From Athripsodes cinereus (lineage: Eukaryota > Arthropoda > Insecta > Trichoptera > Leptoceridae): DNA of 64,000 nt. Shown one piece after another: positions 31,601-42,566 of this stretch. The notes below the pieces were generated by a model. That model was not told the DNA's origin. It made no database searches and saw nothing but the letters and a program-made list of their open reading frames with translations. The stretch is taken from NCBI GenBank assembly GCA_947579605.1, contig OX388320.1, forward strand, positions 4,588,001 to 4,652,000. The letters run 5' to 3'. The stretch's first letter is position 1. The number at the start of each line of letters is the position of its first letter. Made by a program: the position numbers and the translations under genes.

Positions 31601-31777
31601 ATAATTCCATCCAGTTTAAGACCAGAAATGTTAAAACAATTACATGCAGGTCACCTAGGTATTGTAAAAACAAAACAATTGAGTAGAGATTTTATATATT
31701 GGCCTAACATTAATGCAGATATTAAGAATATAATAGAACAATGTCCAACTTGTCTTAAATTCAAACCAAATAATTAA
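28655..31777 (+). CDS. gag-pol: Gag-Pol polyprotein, part 1 (gag, protease, RT, RNase H, integrase zinc finger)
   Basis: A 1040-codon frame. The gag part fills residues 1 to about 260 and has two zinc knuckles near 231-255: CX2CX3HX3C and the classic CX2CX4HX4C ('CRICLKFGHFAIMC'). The aspartic protease active site is 'IIDTGA' near 350-355. The reverse transcriptase runs from about 480 to 660 with 'PFGRYSFKRLPFGI' and the catalytic 'FIDDILVFG' near 630. RNase H begins 'LSVDSSGSAVG' near 775 and includes 'TDHKPLVNIF'. The integrase zinc-binding segment is near 998-1035 ('LHAGHLG' ... 'CPTC'). The frame ends at a TAA (31775-31777) right after this segment, in the linker before the integrase core. 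The next frame continues in the same phase, so this is a nonsense interruption and not a natural gag/pol boundary. The start ATG at 28655 is the first in frame, 142 bp after the primer site. The element would make a virus-like particle and copy its RNA in the cytoplasm. Confidence 0.92.
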   Translation: MANMCNLITNGNMFYNWKKFINHFNIFLVASGQDTASDGKKVALLLHHMGETYINLFNSWEDIDSKTVKFNSIVKKFEEYFRPVINNTLERFRLFNRKQEEDETMEAYLMDLKEKIKTCNFGELNKDLLRDIFIINMDQQYSDIQQILIQKNVDSVEQAMLITQSILISREAVNNIHNKNNAMIERIDISGSKRNRGISRSYEEDNRKYRNWHPENSRLEDEQSNKKEQRRCTRCGKYHRTKCPAIKAKCRICLKFGHFAIMCKSNIYANRKVQMLSENDIDLASPHGTGDKCDDEYDNRLVKINDYYDRKKLNKYVLSSISSVDINNIEIHKSNKWEIELEVNNIHICAIIDTGAMVNVISFQNLKKLKLSETILKNSYIKLTAFGGFHVPIVGECLINCKVNKQTHSIKFIVCKLNCQTIIGLDTCERLNIVKKVYQNQIDDNTCIKDLCIKYNDVFQGLGCLPNKYKLTIDPKAIPTVDPPRRVPFKLIDRLKEELDEMIKLDVIKKVSKPSSWVSSLVIIEKNNGKLRLCLDPKNLNKALLRSHYPLPTFEEIRYRVRKARVFSHLDATSGFWTIPLDEESIDICTFNTPFGRYSFKRLPFGINVSSEIFTKVMNDIFSDIEGVAIFIDDILVFGEDQKSHNIALEKVLKRAREVNLKFNKDKCKFNLKEVKYLGHIFCQDGVKPDNSQIIAIKEMRSPRDKKELQRFLGMINYLGPFIDNLSQKTELLRKLLRKDVEFVWDDNCEKSFNNLKQVISQKPILVQFDVNKPITLSVDSSGSAVGMVIMQDERPIAYGSKTLTSAQTRYAQIEKELYAIVCGCQKFNQYLYGQKVFVQTDHKPLVNIFKKSLYDIPARLQRMMLELQKFNLNVNYVPGKKMFIADTLSRSALPVTETLKFESDVNLHVNTIVKSLAISTQKLEAIKLETMKDNELKLLKDYYILGWPSSKDKVNNLVKQYWNFHEEIHVCEELVFKGQSLIIPSSLRPEMLKQLHAGHLGIVKTKQLSRDFIYWPNINADIKNIIEQCPTCLKFKPNN

Positions 31778-31789
31778 TCAGAAACTTTA

Positions 31790-32725
31790 ATGCCATATCC
31801 AATTTCAAATTTTCCTTGGGAACGTGTAGGAGTGGACATCCTTACATTTAACAATAACTATTACTTAATTATTGTAGATTATTATTCAAAATATATTGAA
31901 ATGGCCAACATGAATAAACATTATACTGCAAGCATGGTGGTAACTCAGTTAAAATCTGTATTTAGTAGACACGGCATTCCTTTAGAATTGATAAGTGACG
32001 GAGGTCCCCCGTTCAATTCAATAGAATTCAAATCATTTATTTTAGAGTGGGACATACAGCACTTGATGACAAGTCCGTATTATCCTAAGTCCAATGGACA
32101 AGCTGAGAGTGGAGTTAAAATTGTTAAAGATATACTCAAAAAATGTTACGAGGACAAGTCAGATCCTTACATGGCATTGTTACATTATAGGACAACACCA
32201 AAACATAATTTACCTTCACCATCTCAATTGCTTATGTCTAGACAGTTAAGATGTAATATACCAGTGTGTAAAAATGAGTTAAAGCCAAAAATAGTAAGTT
32301 TTAAGGAATACAATAATAAAATGAATATACATCAGAATAACATGAAATTTTATGCAAATAGAAATAGCAAGGATCTGGATGACCTGCATGTGGGTGACAC
32401 AGTGGTGTTTAAAAAACAACCAAATAGTTACTGGGAACCAGCCCAAATAGTAGAAAAAGTATCGAATAGTCCAAGATCGTATATTGTAAAAGGTAAAAAT
32501 GGAAAATTGTACCGAAGAAATAGGTTTCATTTAAAGTTAACTAAAAGTGATTTAAACAAAGAAGTTTCACAAAATAGAAATAGTTCTAATTCAAAAGTTA
32601 CAGGCATTGCAGATAATCACAGAATGACACTGCCAAATTTAGATTTTGTTATTCCATGTAGTTCCAATGAAAAAGTTTCAAGATATGGTAGAGTTATAAA
32701 GCCTCCCAATAGACTAACATATTAA
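31790..32725 (+). CDS. pol: Gag-Pol polyprotein, part 2 (integrase catalytic core and C-terminus)
   Basis: 311 codons in the same phase as part 1, separated by the stop at 31775-31777 plus four codons. It starts 'MPYPISNFPWERVGVDIL'. The integrase D,D-35-E residues are visible: D in 'GVDIL' (about residue 16), D in 'LISDGGPPFNS' (about 68) and E in 'SNGQAESGVK' (about 104). The C-terminal part includes 'VGDTVVFKKQPNSYWEPAQI', the usual small barrel-like region after the core in gypsy integrases. Translation from its own ATG is unlikely to be biologically meaningful; readthrough of the stop would be needed to make a fused integrase from this copy. Insertion of cDNA into chromosomes is the normal role. 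All catalytic residues appear intact. Confidence 0.9.
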   Translation: MPYPISNFPWERVGVDILTFNNNYYLIIVDYYSKYIEMANMNKHYTASMVVTQLKSVFSRHGIPLELISDGGPPFNSIEFKSFILEWDIQHLMTSPYYPKSNGQAESGVKIVKDILKKCYEDKSDPYMALLHYRTTPKHNLPSPSQLLMSRQLRCNIPVCKNELKPKIVSFKEYNNKMNIHQNNMKFYANRNSKDLDDLHVGDTVVFKKQPNSYWEPAQIVEKVSNSPRSYIVKGKNGKLYRRNRFHLKLTKSDLNKEVSQNRNSSNSKVTGIADNHRMTLPNLDFVIPCSSNEKVSRYGRVIKPPNRLTY

Positions 32726-33152
32726 CGAATAAAACTTCTCATGTTATTGTTATTTATAGATTTAATTTATAATAAACAAATCATATTTTTAAGACAATTA
32801 AGGATTGAACATTGTACCTATGTTAAGATAAATAATATTTTTATTTTGTATTTCTGCTTAAGCAAGAACATGTGTATATTTAAGTAAGTTAGTGAGTAAG
32901 TTAGAATTTCTTTTGTTGTATACCTAGATTAAAATAAGATCACACAACTTAGTAGGTATAAGTAAACTATATTTAAGGAATAAAGTACATACATACTGTA
33001 GGGTATCTGGGATGTTACAGTAGGATTGTATATGGATATAATATTTGAATATGACTATATAATAGCATTGAAGTTAAGTCTTGAAATATGTATTAATTGT
33101 TAAATTTTATTGGGAAAAGGGGATGGATATAATGAAAAGAAAATTGTTAAAT
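32726..33152 (+). other. 3' untranslated region of the gypsy element
   Basis: Noncoding AT-rich segment between the pol stop and the polypurine tract. No env-like frame on this strand. Confidence 0.7.
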
Positions 33153-33165
33153 AAAAGAAGGGAGA
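33153..33165 (+). promoter_or_regulatory. Polypurine tract
   Basis: AAAAGAAGGGAGA lies immediately before the 3' LTR, the expected primer for plus-strand DNA synthesis. Confidence 0.85.
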
Positions 33166-33313
33166 TGTTGTATATTTGTATGTTGACAACACCAAGAAGT
33201 TTCAGGTATATAATTGTTGTCATTCACATGACAGGCCTCTTTGCTTGTGTAACTGTAGAACAATAAACTGTGTGAAAATAACTTCTCTTTTAATCAAAAT
33301 ACACCACATAACA
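33166..33313 (+). repeat. 3' LTR (148 bp)
   Basis: Identical to 28353-28500. Starts TGTTG, ends AACA, and is followed by the GTCGG target duplication. Confidence 0.95.
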
Positions 33314-33553
<240 letters not shown>

Positions 33554-34010
33554 GTATAACTACCCACTTGAAATCCAAAGTTTAAGAAGTAAAATAATAA
33601 ATAAGTCAAAACCACGAAAATTTTACCACGTGCTACCACGTTCTTGCATTTTTCATGCACGCTACACAAAAAACACATTTAAAAAATCTACTTGAAACGC
33701 TGAAAAGGCAGAAATCCAATAATTGCTATTTCAACACTGGTGATGTACTTAAACGCATGATTGTTTTCAATTTATATCTTTTATTTACTTGTATATCCAA
33801 AATATCAAAGGATGCTATCCATGTGCGTACCGCGGGGAGGGAGCGGAAGAAACCGAGAAAAATAACCCCACCCTAGGATCTCAAAAATAGTGAAAAATCA
33901 GACAATATATATTTACACACTTAGTAATATAATATGCGGCCTTTTAAATTAACCTTTACAATACAATTATATAAAAAAAACACACTTGAAACAAACATAA
34001 TCAACATATA

Positions 34011-34135
34011 ATCCCAGGTGCCGGCAAACTCCCCTTTCACGGCACAAGCTTTTAGCTTAGTGTGAAAGGTGTATAAGGTTGTATTTGGGTTTATAACAAA
34101 AACCCAGATATAACTTTTTTTTTTTAAAAAAAAAC
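34011..34135 (+). mobile_element. SINE S1, 5'-truncated
   Basis: Starts at 'atcccaggtgccggcaaact', lacks the rest of the tRNA-like head, keeps the body and ends in T and A runs. Only about 460 bp from the previous S1 copy and in the same orientation. Confidence 0.8.
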
Positions 34136-35525
34136 ATAAAAACAAGATATAATGAAAACAAAAACATAACAAACACTACATGAACCTATATTGGCATTTA
34201 AGTAGGTATAAAAAATTTACATCTTATTGGTAATATACCCTCTTTCCATAAGTCAAACTTAACATAAGCTGGTTTGTAAATTTCTGTACAAAAATAAGGA
34301 GATCGTGATATATTTGAAATTCGTATACCAAAATAAAAATTTGGTGAAAGGACGGTAGAAATTTTGTGTGTTTACGAAATATTGGATTAAAATCTGAAAA
34401 AATGTTAATACAGTTGTAACAATAAAATTCCAAATGATGCCACCCCTAAAGAAAACTTTGAATACGCCCCTGATGCTGACTTCAAGATATTCCAGTACCT
34501 GATCATTTATTAAAAGCTACCGATATTTCGTGAAAAGCTTTCCATCGTTTATTTTATAAAAGAGTTTACATAATTTATAAACTCTTTAAAAGTCCCTTTC
34601 CTAGAACAATTTACTAAATTTGATAAGCGTAAAGTTTTAAGAAAAGTTTTAAGTGGTAATTCAAAACTAATTTAAATATTAAAAACATTGCTTTTTTATC
34701 TGTGAAGCTTTGTTCTAGCAATGAATTTAAGTATTTCTTAAAAGCAGCATTTCCTATAATTATGGGAATATTTTTTTTTCTTTTATTTTAACTGCATCTT
34801 CATATTGCATCCACATACTTTACTTATGTTAAGGCAAGCCTCGAACTATAAACGGGCAGACGGGACGTTCGTCCAGGACGCTAAATTCCAGGGGGTGCAG
34901 AATTTTAGGAAACATGTGTACCGACAGTGACAAACTGTCGTCAGACAAAAAAAATATTCCACAAAATTACAAAAGCAATGATATCAAGAAATATTTAAAA
35001 TGCCTTTACAAAATCGAAACTCTAATATATTTTCGAGTTTTCGAGTGCCCTGTGAAGGCTGCGAAAAATAATATGTCAATTGTGCTGACATTAATTTTAG
35101 AACCTGAGAGAATTATTACTAGGTTTCGAGTTTATGTTCATATTCCAATGATCTAAAATATTTATTTTCTTAGTACAAAATTACGCTCATACAAAACTCC
35201 AATAATAATAAATATGATTTTTAAATTATAACTTCTTTTGGTCACTTAGAATGGGAAACTTCACAAAAATGTGCTTTTGTTTGATTGATGAACGAAGTTC
35301 GATATCAGCTTTTGAACAAAGTTTTTCCATTAGGTGGTATGTACATGTAATGTTCATGGTGAGATAATGTGTGTATATATCGTATAGTAATTATTTATTT
35401 ACAAGTCAAAGTCCCCGATGAGTTATGAAATAGAATATGACCACTAAATAATTTAAATAGATTTAGAGTATGTTCTACCGGTTTATGATCGAATAAAATG
35501 TATTAGTGAAATGAGTTATGAATTA
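34136..35525. other. No recognised gene
   Basis: AT-rich. A small hairpin 'gagtttacataatttataaactc' lies near 34561-34585, and a possible S3 scrap 'ttttcgagtgccctgtgaag' near 35037. Nothing else assignable. Confidence 0.35.
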
Positions 35526-35690
35526 AACAAGATATATAGTTATTCCACTATTAACTTTATTTATTGGTAAGTGAAACTTTACTTCTTTCTGACGATGAGA
35601 GCGGATGGTCTTAAAAGCAGACACGTTAATTTATAAAATCAACAGTAATTAGTGATAAATTCAACATAACTATTTATCTTGTTTGATAAT
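35526..35690 (+). mobile_element. Decayed hammerhead-like inverted-repeat element
   Basis: Inverted arms 'aaacaagatatatagttat' (about 35526-35544) and 'ataactatttatcttgttt' (about 35667-35685) enclose 'CTGACGATGAGAGCGGATGG' and 'TCTTAAAAGCAGACACG' (about 35589-35625). CTGACGA fits the CUGANGA core, and a stem II-like helix follows, but the GAAA part is TAAAA. It resembles the first unit of the 127-bp array at 44 kb. Probably an inactive relative. Confidence 0.45.
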
Positions 35691-35924
35691 TTTTATTTTT
35701 TCCCTCGATTTTGTTTTTCATTTTCTGATCAATTGCTTATTTGCTTCCCCTTATCATGCTCTACCCTTAAGACGTTTTATGTATCTCTTATAATTCCACG
35801 AATTCAGTAAGGAGGAAATTACATGTATGGCATTGGTGAGTATGATCGGTAAGCATTTATTATTATTATCTTGAATACTCTACTACTTAGATATAATTAG
35901 TTGTAAAATGTTGTCCCTAGTGTT

Positions 35925-36190
35925 AAGAGTTTTAGTACGCAGTAATACGTAACTGTAAGAACATAGTTTGTAAAAATATTGTAGTAATGAGTAGTGCTTT
36001 GTAGTAAGTATCTCCCCCAAAGGACATTTAAGGGAAGATTTTTGTCGGGGGAACCCTTAAAGTAAATCCTGAGCCCTCCCTTTAAATTTTTCTTTTTTGT
36101 TTTGTTGAGTCTGGATGATATAGGAGCTCAGCTCTTAAAACATCCAGGGGAAAGTGGTGGGAAACTCTTAATTGATTAATTTATAACTTT
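35925..36190 (-). repeat. T3 repeat (LINE-like 3' segment)
   Basis: Shares 'agtaatacgtaactgtaag', 'gtcgggggaacccttaa' and 'ctggatgatataggagctc' with 59225-59600. On the minus strand both copies encode a similar peptide ('RV..H/PPLP.DV' ... 'PPTK'), so it may be the C-terminus of a LINE protein. Family not identified. Confidence 0.5.
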
Positions 36191-36584
36191 TTAGTATGAA
36201 CATCTACGAAGAACCGTCGGTTGATAAAATAAACTGTATTAATAATAAACACTAAATCTACTTGCTTAGATACTATGTACTTCAAATATTTTATATTAGG
36301 TATGTAATATTTCAAGTTTTCCCTTCAAATATGAATTTCTTGGAAAATATCATGAATAAATATTTCTCTCGTGTAAATGTTTTTTCATAGATCAAAATGG
36401 GATGTTTTTAAGAGAGCTTTCGAGTTTTCTATAATAATTCTTCTCACGAGATACAGGAATTTCATTATATCACAAAATATATTTTTACAATCTGATATGA
36501 CTTTAATAAAGAGAGTATTTTAGAAAACCTTGAAATAATAACATATCGTAAAAGATGCAATCACTACGTGTAATAATAATGCGA

Positions 36585-36765
36585 GTCGTCAACTACGTGA
36601 TAATGAAAGTTAAGGTATTCAGGGTATGTTATACATCATTGCTGAATTGAAGATAAAAAACGTCTTTGCAGTATGTTTTAGGAATACCTACATTTTACAG
36701 GACATTCGAAAAATTTCAAAAAAGAGTGGGAGACCCAAATTTTACTGGAGACTTTAGGGGATAAA
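36585..36765 (-). repeat. S3 repeat, diverged
   Basis: 'aaggtattcagggtatg', 'cattgctgaattgaagat', 'attttacaggacattcgaaa' and 'aagagtgggagacccaaatt' match S3 in minus orientation. Confidence 0.6.
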
Positions 36766-37334
36766 TAAAATAAATAAGGAAATGTCTAAATATATCGGAG
36801 GCATCTTTATTGAATGCTTGGAGGAAAGTTCTCATGAATCAAAGAGGAGCTTGTTTGAAATATTGGATTGGAGACTGGGAGAGGATTGCAAAAAGATTTG
36901 AAAAAAAAAATGAATATGGGTTGAGTGCACTTTAACCAGCCTGAGCTGATTCGTTAGCGTCATTGTACCTTTCCAGTTTGAAAGTGTGAAAATCCCGCAA
37001 AACAGATAATTACATATTCGGGGAATCATAAATACCAAATTCTGACGTTTACTTTCCTAAACGTATCCTCGAGCGACCCGTTAAATTTACAAAATGAAAA
37101 TTCTTTGTTTGCTTAGGTACATCATAAAGTATGTGAAATATTTAAATGAAATAATTTCCCCTTGAAAAAATATGTTTATATTAGGTTTATTGTTTCCCCA
37201 AACTGTTTATATTGTGGATGTAATACTTTTTATTTATTTTCAAATACTTTATTAAACAATCTTTGTAAAAATAATCATATTAATAAAGCGAAATCCAGTT
37301 GGGGATTTATAGTATACAAAATATATTTACCATA
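36766..37334. other. Mostly unassigned
   Basis: A short stretch 'accagcctgagctgattcg' near 36937 resembles 58260-58290 of repeat T4. No coding region. Confidence 0.3.
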
Positions 37335-37754
37335 CTTTACCATAGTGATGTAACGAATGTGTGATTTTGGATATTCGCGAATGCGAATGCGAATATTTGT
37401 TGCCGACATTCGCGAATGCGAATGCGAATAGCGAATATTGACTTGCTTAGATTTCTACAATTGCTCAAACATTAAAATTTCTACCCTCCCGTCGCCGAAT
37501 TTTCAAAATGGTATAGGAATTTAAAATATTTCAAAACTCCTCGGTTTTCTTTAAGAATGTTTTCTAGCAGTACCTTTTTCTACAATGCACCGGGTAAGTA
37601 TCCGGTACTTTTACCGAATATCCGATACTTTATTACCAACATAATATTCGCAAAACATTCGCATATTTTTTTACGAATACGAATGCGAATAGTTTGGAAT
37701 ATGCGAATATTCGCGAATGCGAATACGAATATTCGTTACATCACTACTATACCA
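37335..37754. mobile_element. hAT-type MITE with near-perfect 8-bp TSD
   Basis: Element 37343-37746 (404 bp). Termini 'tagtgatgtaacgaatgt' and 'attcgttacatcacta'. Flanks CTTTACCA (37335-37342) and CTATACCA (37747-37754) differ at one position. Both ends are loaded with 'ttcgcgaatgcgaatgcg' repeats, so the arms fold strongly. Related sequence: 63285-63508 (truncated) and the interior of 61186-61662. Confidence 0.85.
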
Positions 37755-37789
37755 TCACGGCATATCCTACAACTTTACTCTCTGAGTAC

Positions 37790-38130
37790 AAAATTAAATT
37801 GGCGAGTACTGATTAATACTTAATATGTACCAGATCCAACAGAAGAAATTGTACACCATACTTTCCAGGAAAATATGGTGTACAATAAATCGAATAAGAT
37901 TTGATGGAGGCTGTACAGCTTCTAACTTACAGGAATGGAGATGGATTGATTCACCGGCGTGCACATGTGGAATGACACAAACTATCGACCATCTGATAAA
38001 CGAGTGTCCCACATATACATTCTAAGGTGAACTTCAGGACTTACACGCACTTACAGATGACGCGATCCGGTGGCAGCGGAATTTGGAGGTCAAGTTGTAA
38101 GCGAACATAAGAAGAATGAATGAATGAATA
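37790..38130 (+). pseudogene. LINE C-terminal fragment with zinc-knuckle-like tail
   Basis: The frame from 37825 reads 'TILSRKIWCTINRIRFDGG', 'WRWIDSPACTCGMTQTIDHL' and 'INECPTYTF', then a stop at 38023-38025, with continuing homology 'GELQDLHALTDDAIRWQRNL' in the next codons. The C-x-C-x(8)-H-x(4)-C pattern before a short 'DLH..T..A..W...LDV' end is known from several insect LINE ORF2 termini. A (GAAT)n tail follows at 38112-38130. Family not assigned. Broken by at least one stop. Confidence 0.65.
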
Positions 38131-38944
38131 CTGAATATGTACAATCAATAAGCTAAAAATAAAAGATTTATGGTGATTTTTTTTTCATTTATCGCTTACC
38201 GTTTTTAAGGGAGGCGCATTTGTTTGTACTAGGATATCGGCAATTTAAGGACGCGTGACAAACTCTATGAATATTTTTTTATTCACAAACATCATAACGA
38301 AAATAAACAATAATAAAATATAGAAAATATGGACGCATGAAATAAGGATGCATAATTCAATTTTCTAATCAAAGATCGAGAACGTGGAAATTGTGGCCAA
38401 TAAATAAAATAAATGTTTGGATATAAATAACACATCAAATTTAATAAGAGACTTCATAAGTAAAATTCTTACTTCACTTTATAAAACCAAGCTTTTTTGA
38501 CCATTCATGACTTAAATTTAAACGACAAATTTGCACAATTTTTTTCACCTTTGTACCTCTCGATACAGTGTTTGAAACTCCTATCGACCACATATTTCCA
38601 CAAGGAATACAATAACAAAAATAAAAGCTTTAACTCTATCGACCTTTTAATAAAATGATGAACATAAAAATGTATGTACATATAAGATGAATTGCAGCTT
38701 AAGCCATTGATATTAAATTTTGACACCAATTTACTCAAAGATAAATAAAGTGAGACATATTTTATTATACTACTCTCCTACTAAAAAGGGTATAAAATCT
38801 GTAGCATTAATTTCAGTGGACTAATTATGAAGAGTAAACAACTTTAATAAAATCATAAACGACCACTAAAGACGAATTAACGACGTGTGTGCGTTAGTTA
38901 CGTAAAGGTAAGGGGTTATTCAGACCACAGAATATAATGGAAGT
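38131..38944. other. No recognised gene
   Basis: AT-rich, no assignable feature. Confidence 0.35.
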
Positions 38945-39085
38945 ATTTTTTAATTTATTTATTTTATTCTTCTTGCACATCATCATACACATAACAAAGT
39001 AACAAAGCAGTTTACATAAAAAAATAATGTGATGATATGCAGTGGCGAGATTATCACTTTAGAGTGATTTCTTTCATCTAACCAC
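38945..39085 (-). repeat. S4 repeat (LINE 3' end)
   Basis: 'tttattttattcttcttgca' at the low-coordinate side is the minus-strand polyadenylation end (aagaataaaataaa). The body 'tatgcagtggcgagattatc' and 'gtgatttctttcatc' matches 45765-46031 and 60588-60735. Confidence 0.65.
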
Positions 39086-39239
39086 TATATATATGCTTGT
39101 CCCTGCCGTGCTGTCGGTTAATAAGTATCAGTGGCGGGATTAGACTTCTCACATTGGTCAAGTTTGGTACAAATATACTACTTCACTCGCAAACGAGTGA
39201 ATATCCTTGGAAGAGATGGAAATATCGTATGGTATTTCC

Positions 39240-39665
39240 TTTGAATCCCAAATATGCCAGGTAAACAAATTTAAGTACCTACCTGGGAACAGCCATAACG
39301 CCAGAGGGTGATCTCCAGTCGGAATTACCAATCCGCATAGGAGCTGTTAGCGAGGCTTTCAATAACGTGAACAAAGTTTGGAAGGCGTCTGGACTCAGCA
39401 TCAGGACGAAATGCCGCCTGTTCAATGCATGTATAACTGGCACCTAACCAAGGCTCAAGAACGGAAAATAAGAAAGTTACTTAGAAAACAAGTGTCTTAG
39501 GATGATTTTGGATGTAAGATGGTATGAACATGTCACGAATGATACTGAGCGCCGCACTCAGAAGAGATATGTAATGTGCGTGATACAGGAGAGACGATGG
39601 CGCTGGCTGGGTCATCTTCTGAGAATACCCAATGATAGTTTGCCAAAGAGTGAACCAAACAACCC
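39240..39665 (+). pseudogene. LINE-C reverse-transcriptase C-terminal remnant
   Basis: Reads in changing frames 'VNKFKYL', 'GAVSEAFNNVNKVWKASG', 'IRTKCRLFNACI', then 'ctaaccaaggctcaagaacgg' and 'gatggtatgaacatgtcacg', which parallel 11136-11340. Several frameshifts and stops; long dead. Confidence 0.65.
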
Positions 39666-40114
39666 ATCTTGAAGATGAAGTATCAATGCTGAAATATCGC
39701 ATCCCATCGTGCGACTGCGCGCATTCAAATGATATTTTTATTGGTCGAATCTCAATAAGATAAATATCTCTGACGAATTTCCAAAGCACGTTTCGTCATA
39801 TGAATAGTACCTGCATATATTTTTTTTTGGTTGTGGATATTGTACGGATACAAAAAATACGAAGCAGGAAAGTTAATAAAGAGAATAAACATTTTTGCTT
39901 CTATCAAATTATTAAAACAAAATATTCCAGAACGCTTTTTATCAAACAAATATTATATAACACACGCTTTGTGAAATAAGGATTTAAACATTTTAGCCAA
40001 ACATAATAAGAAATAGGTTTATTTCACCCTTTTGACCTTAATAAACAAAGAATTTTTTAAATCAAAAATCCGCTCTTACGACAACAACATCAGAATGTTA
40101 ACAATGTTTTGTGA
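39666..40114. other. No recognised gene
   Basis: AT-rich, no assignable feature. Confidence 0.35.
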
Positions 40115-40450
40115 AGGGGTTACTCAATTTGCGCAAAAACGCTCTAAACAAAGGAGGCTGGTATTTGTCCTCCGCATCCGGTAAGGGAGTTGGAGGGCAA
40201 TTGGATATGATCAAACTAAAATATACTGTACCTACTATGAGGTGAGGTGTCCAGAGACGCGCAGTTAGGCGTTTAAAGGGCGCGAGCCCGAGAGTCGCCA
40301 GCGCCAGCATAGTGTGGAAACATTAAACCCTCCCGAAAGGGACATCCCTACCAAACCTACTCTCCACCAAGGGAGACAGGACGACACAACGAAAAGACGA
40401 GTTCGCCATACGCACCATCGCCACAATGGGCAAAACCAACCCTAAGACAC
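40115..40450 (+). repeat. LINE tail piece plus T2 repeat
   Basis: 40115-40200 ('caaaaacgctctaaacaaag', 'gaggctggtatttgtcctcc') parallels 11524-11610. 40230-40450 is T2: 'gaggtgaggtgtccagagac', 'cccgagagtcgcc', 'tactctccaccaagggagac'. No intact frame. Confidence 0.5.
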
Positions 40451-40586
40451 ACCTACGTCTGTACATAATACTTGTATATATGTTATTATCATGTTTTTTT
40501 TTTTTACTTTACCTTTACTTTTTGTATTATTTTGTCTTATTTTGTTTATTTTTCTCTTTTCTTTTTCTGTACTTATTTGTATTATA

Positions 40587-40790
40587 TTATATCAATAAAT
40601 GTTTTACCACCCAAAAGAGACATTGAAGAGAGAAGTAATATAAAAGATTCCCACGACGGTGGTTTTGGCCGGCCGGCCCTTCAGGCCTCCCCAATGGCCC
40701 GCCCGTGAGGACAATTTTGGTTTGAATGTGCGGATAAGTAGGAGTTAACGACTCCTGAGATATCCGGGTGTGAGGTGGATCTTTCTTCAA
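40587..40790 (-). repeat. T1 repeat (LINE-like 3' segment)
   Basis: Reverse complement of the 22550-22760 material: 'ggccggccggcccttcaggc', 'ggcccgcccgtgagg' and 'gactcctgagatatccggg'. On the minus strand a short frame gives a peptide similar to that of the other copy. Opposite orientation to the adjacent T2 piece. Confidence 0.55.
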
Positions 40791-40847
40791 TGTACCTACT
40801 ATGATAATATTGAATTGAGTGTTTTATACGGAATCAAAAAAAAATCC

Positions 40848-41095
40848 CTGTGGAAACCCTGGTGGAGAATAAGCCTTCCAATCTATTCTGCATGTTTTTG
40901 AGTATCCTGTTAGAGGCAGGTATTTGTAAGGCATAGTATTTTAAGACATTTATCATCTATAGTTCAGCGATGAGGTATGCGACACGTACTTAATATAATA
41001 ACTTTAATTAGAAACAAGGGGAAGATTTGTATATTTATAAGAAGCAATTGATCCACTGGCTACTCCACTTATGAGAGATGCCGTGATGAAATGGA
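40848..41095 (+). repeat. S3 repeat, diverged
   Basis: 'tttttgagtatcctgttaga', 'ttcagcgatgaggtatgcga', 'ctggctactccacttatgag' and 'gatgccgtgatg'. Full span, but many substitutions. Confidence 0.65.
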
Positions 41096-42566
41096 CAGAA
41101 GATTTAAAAGTTTAACAAACCAGCCTTGTACCAATCCGTAAGTTTGAGATTACATATTATTCTTCTGCAGTTCTTTTTCTTATAAGCTACCAACATATCA
41201 AACTAAAAGCTGTCAATTAAGATAAACCAAAAATAATTTATCAAATCTCAAATCAAACACGGTAATCAACAATCGGGTAATCCGTCGAACGAAAATAGGA
41301 TTTAATTAACAGAAAAGCCTTATTCCTGGAATTTAACTTCTGTAAATAAATTACCTAAATTTCAATGTTGGATTTAAGAGGCGTCCAGTTCAGGGTGGGT
41401 TGTAAGAAAAATTAATTTTAAAATCATGTTTTTAAAAAAAATATCACAAAAATTTCTTTATATTCTACGTATTTGTAATATTACAGAGTCATGGAAAAGT
41501 GGAAATTATTACGTAATTCCTTATTAAGGTATCTAAGTTACCTACCGGTGAGTTTGACAAGATTTCGGATAGGTACTTGCGCTGAATACAAAAGTGCTTG
41601 ACTAATTTTAAAGTCAATCTTATACCTACATTGGTTGAAATTTTGTTTTGACATTTAAATTTATCTAAAAATGTGCTTTGAATAAATACACCATGTTTAG
41701 TGTAAGCAGAACTACGATTTTCGCAGAATTTCTATGGTGGCGTTATCCAAAAAAGACACGAGGGAAGATAATTGAAACAAATATGTATTTTTTTTATATA
41801 AAAATAGCTTAAAAGCGTTTGGAATCTCGTGGTTAAAAACGTAAGCAGATTCACTTCCTGCTAGCCTTTATCTTTATATCTTTTCTTTAAAACTCATCCA
41901 TGATTTCGTCTCGACCAACACTACCCCACTGTTATTCCATAACCTGTTCATATCTTTTTGGGGTATTCAGACTCCTGTTTTGTCCTTCCCATGGTCTATA
42001 TTCCAAAATTTTACAGGTTTATTTTATCTCAACGTAAAATAAATAAATGTGAAATTTGTTTTTGAAATTACTTTCTGTGGTTTTATTCTAAAAATAAACT
42101 TCAATCCATCCCTTATAAGTACCATGATAATAATAAGTCAAAACAATTAGGGTGTATTTTTAAAACAAAACTGTTTCTCTATATTATAAAAAAATACCTT
42201 AAAATTAGAAAAAGGAATACATTACACACATTAAGCATTATTTACAGTCCAGTAAACAAATGAAATTTAATTAAAAGATGCATTGAGATAAAATATTCAA
42301 TAAATATATTTACATGGCATTACTATTCAATTTTAGAATTCTGTTATATAAATTTGAAACATTTGATTTATAACAATTTAAGTCTACTTGTATTTTTACA
42401 CATCACTGTTTTTTGTTTACTTGGCCTTTACAGATTAATGATATGTGGCTTGTTTAACCACACAATATACTCCTGTATATCTATTTTAGGATAAGATGGA
42501 CAGAAAACAAGCTTCTTTTTTCTTTTTTTAACAAGTTTACAAGTATCCTATAAAAAGTAGCAATTC
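41096..42566. other. No recognised gene
   Basis: About 1.5 kb of AT-rich DNA with no repeat shared with the rest of the window and no coding signal. Confidence 0.4.

Noticed and set aside
32279..32530. Minus-strand frame inside the gypsy element as an env or accessory gene
   Set aside because: It is antisense to the integrase C-terminus and has no supporting motif.
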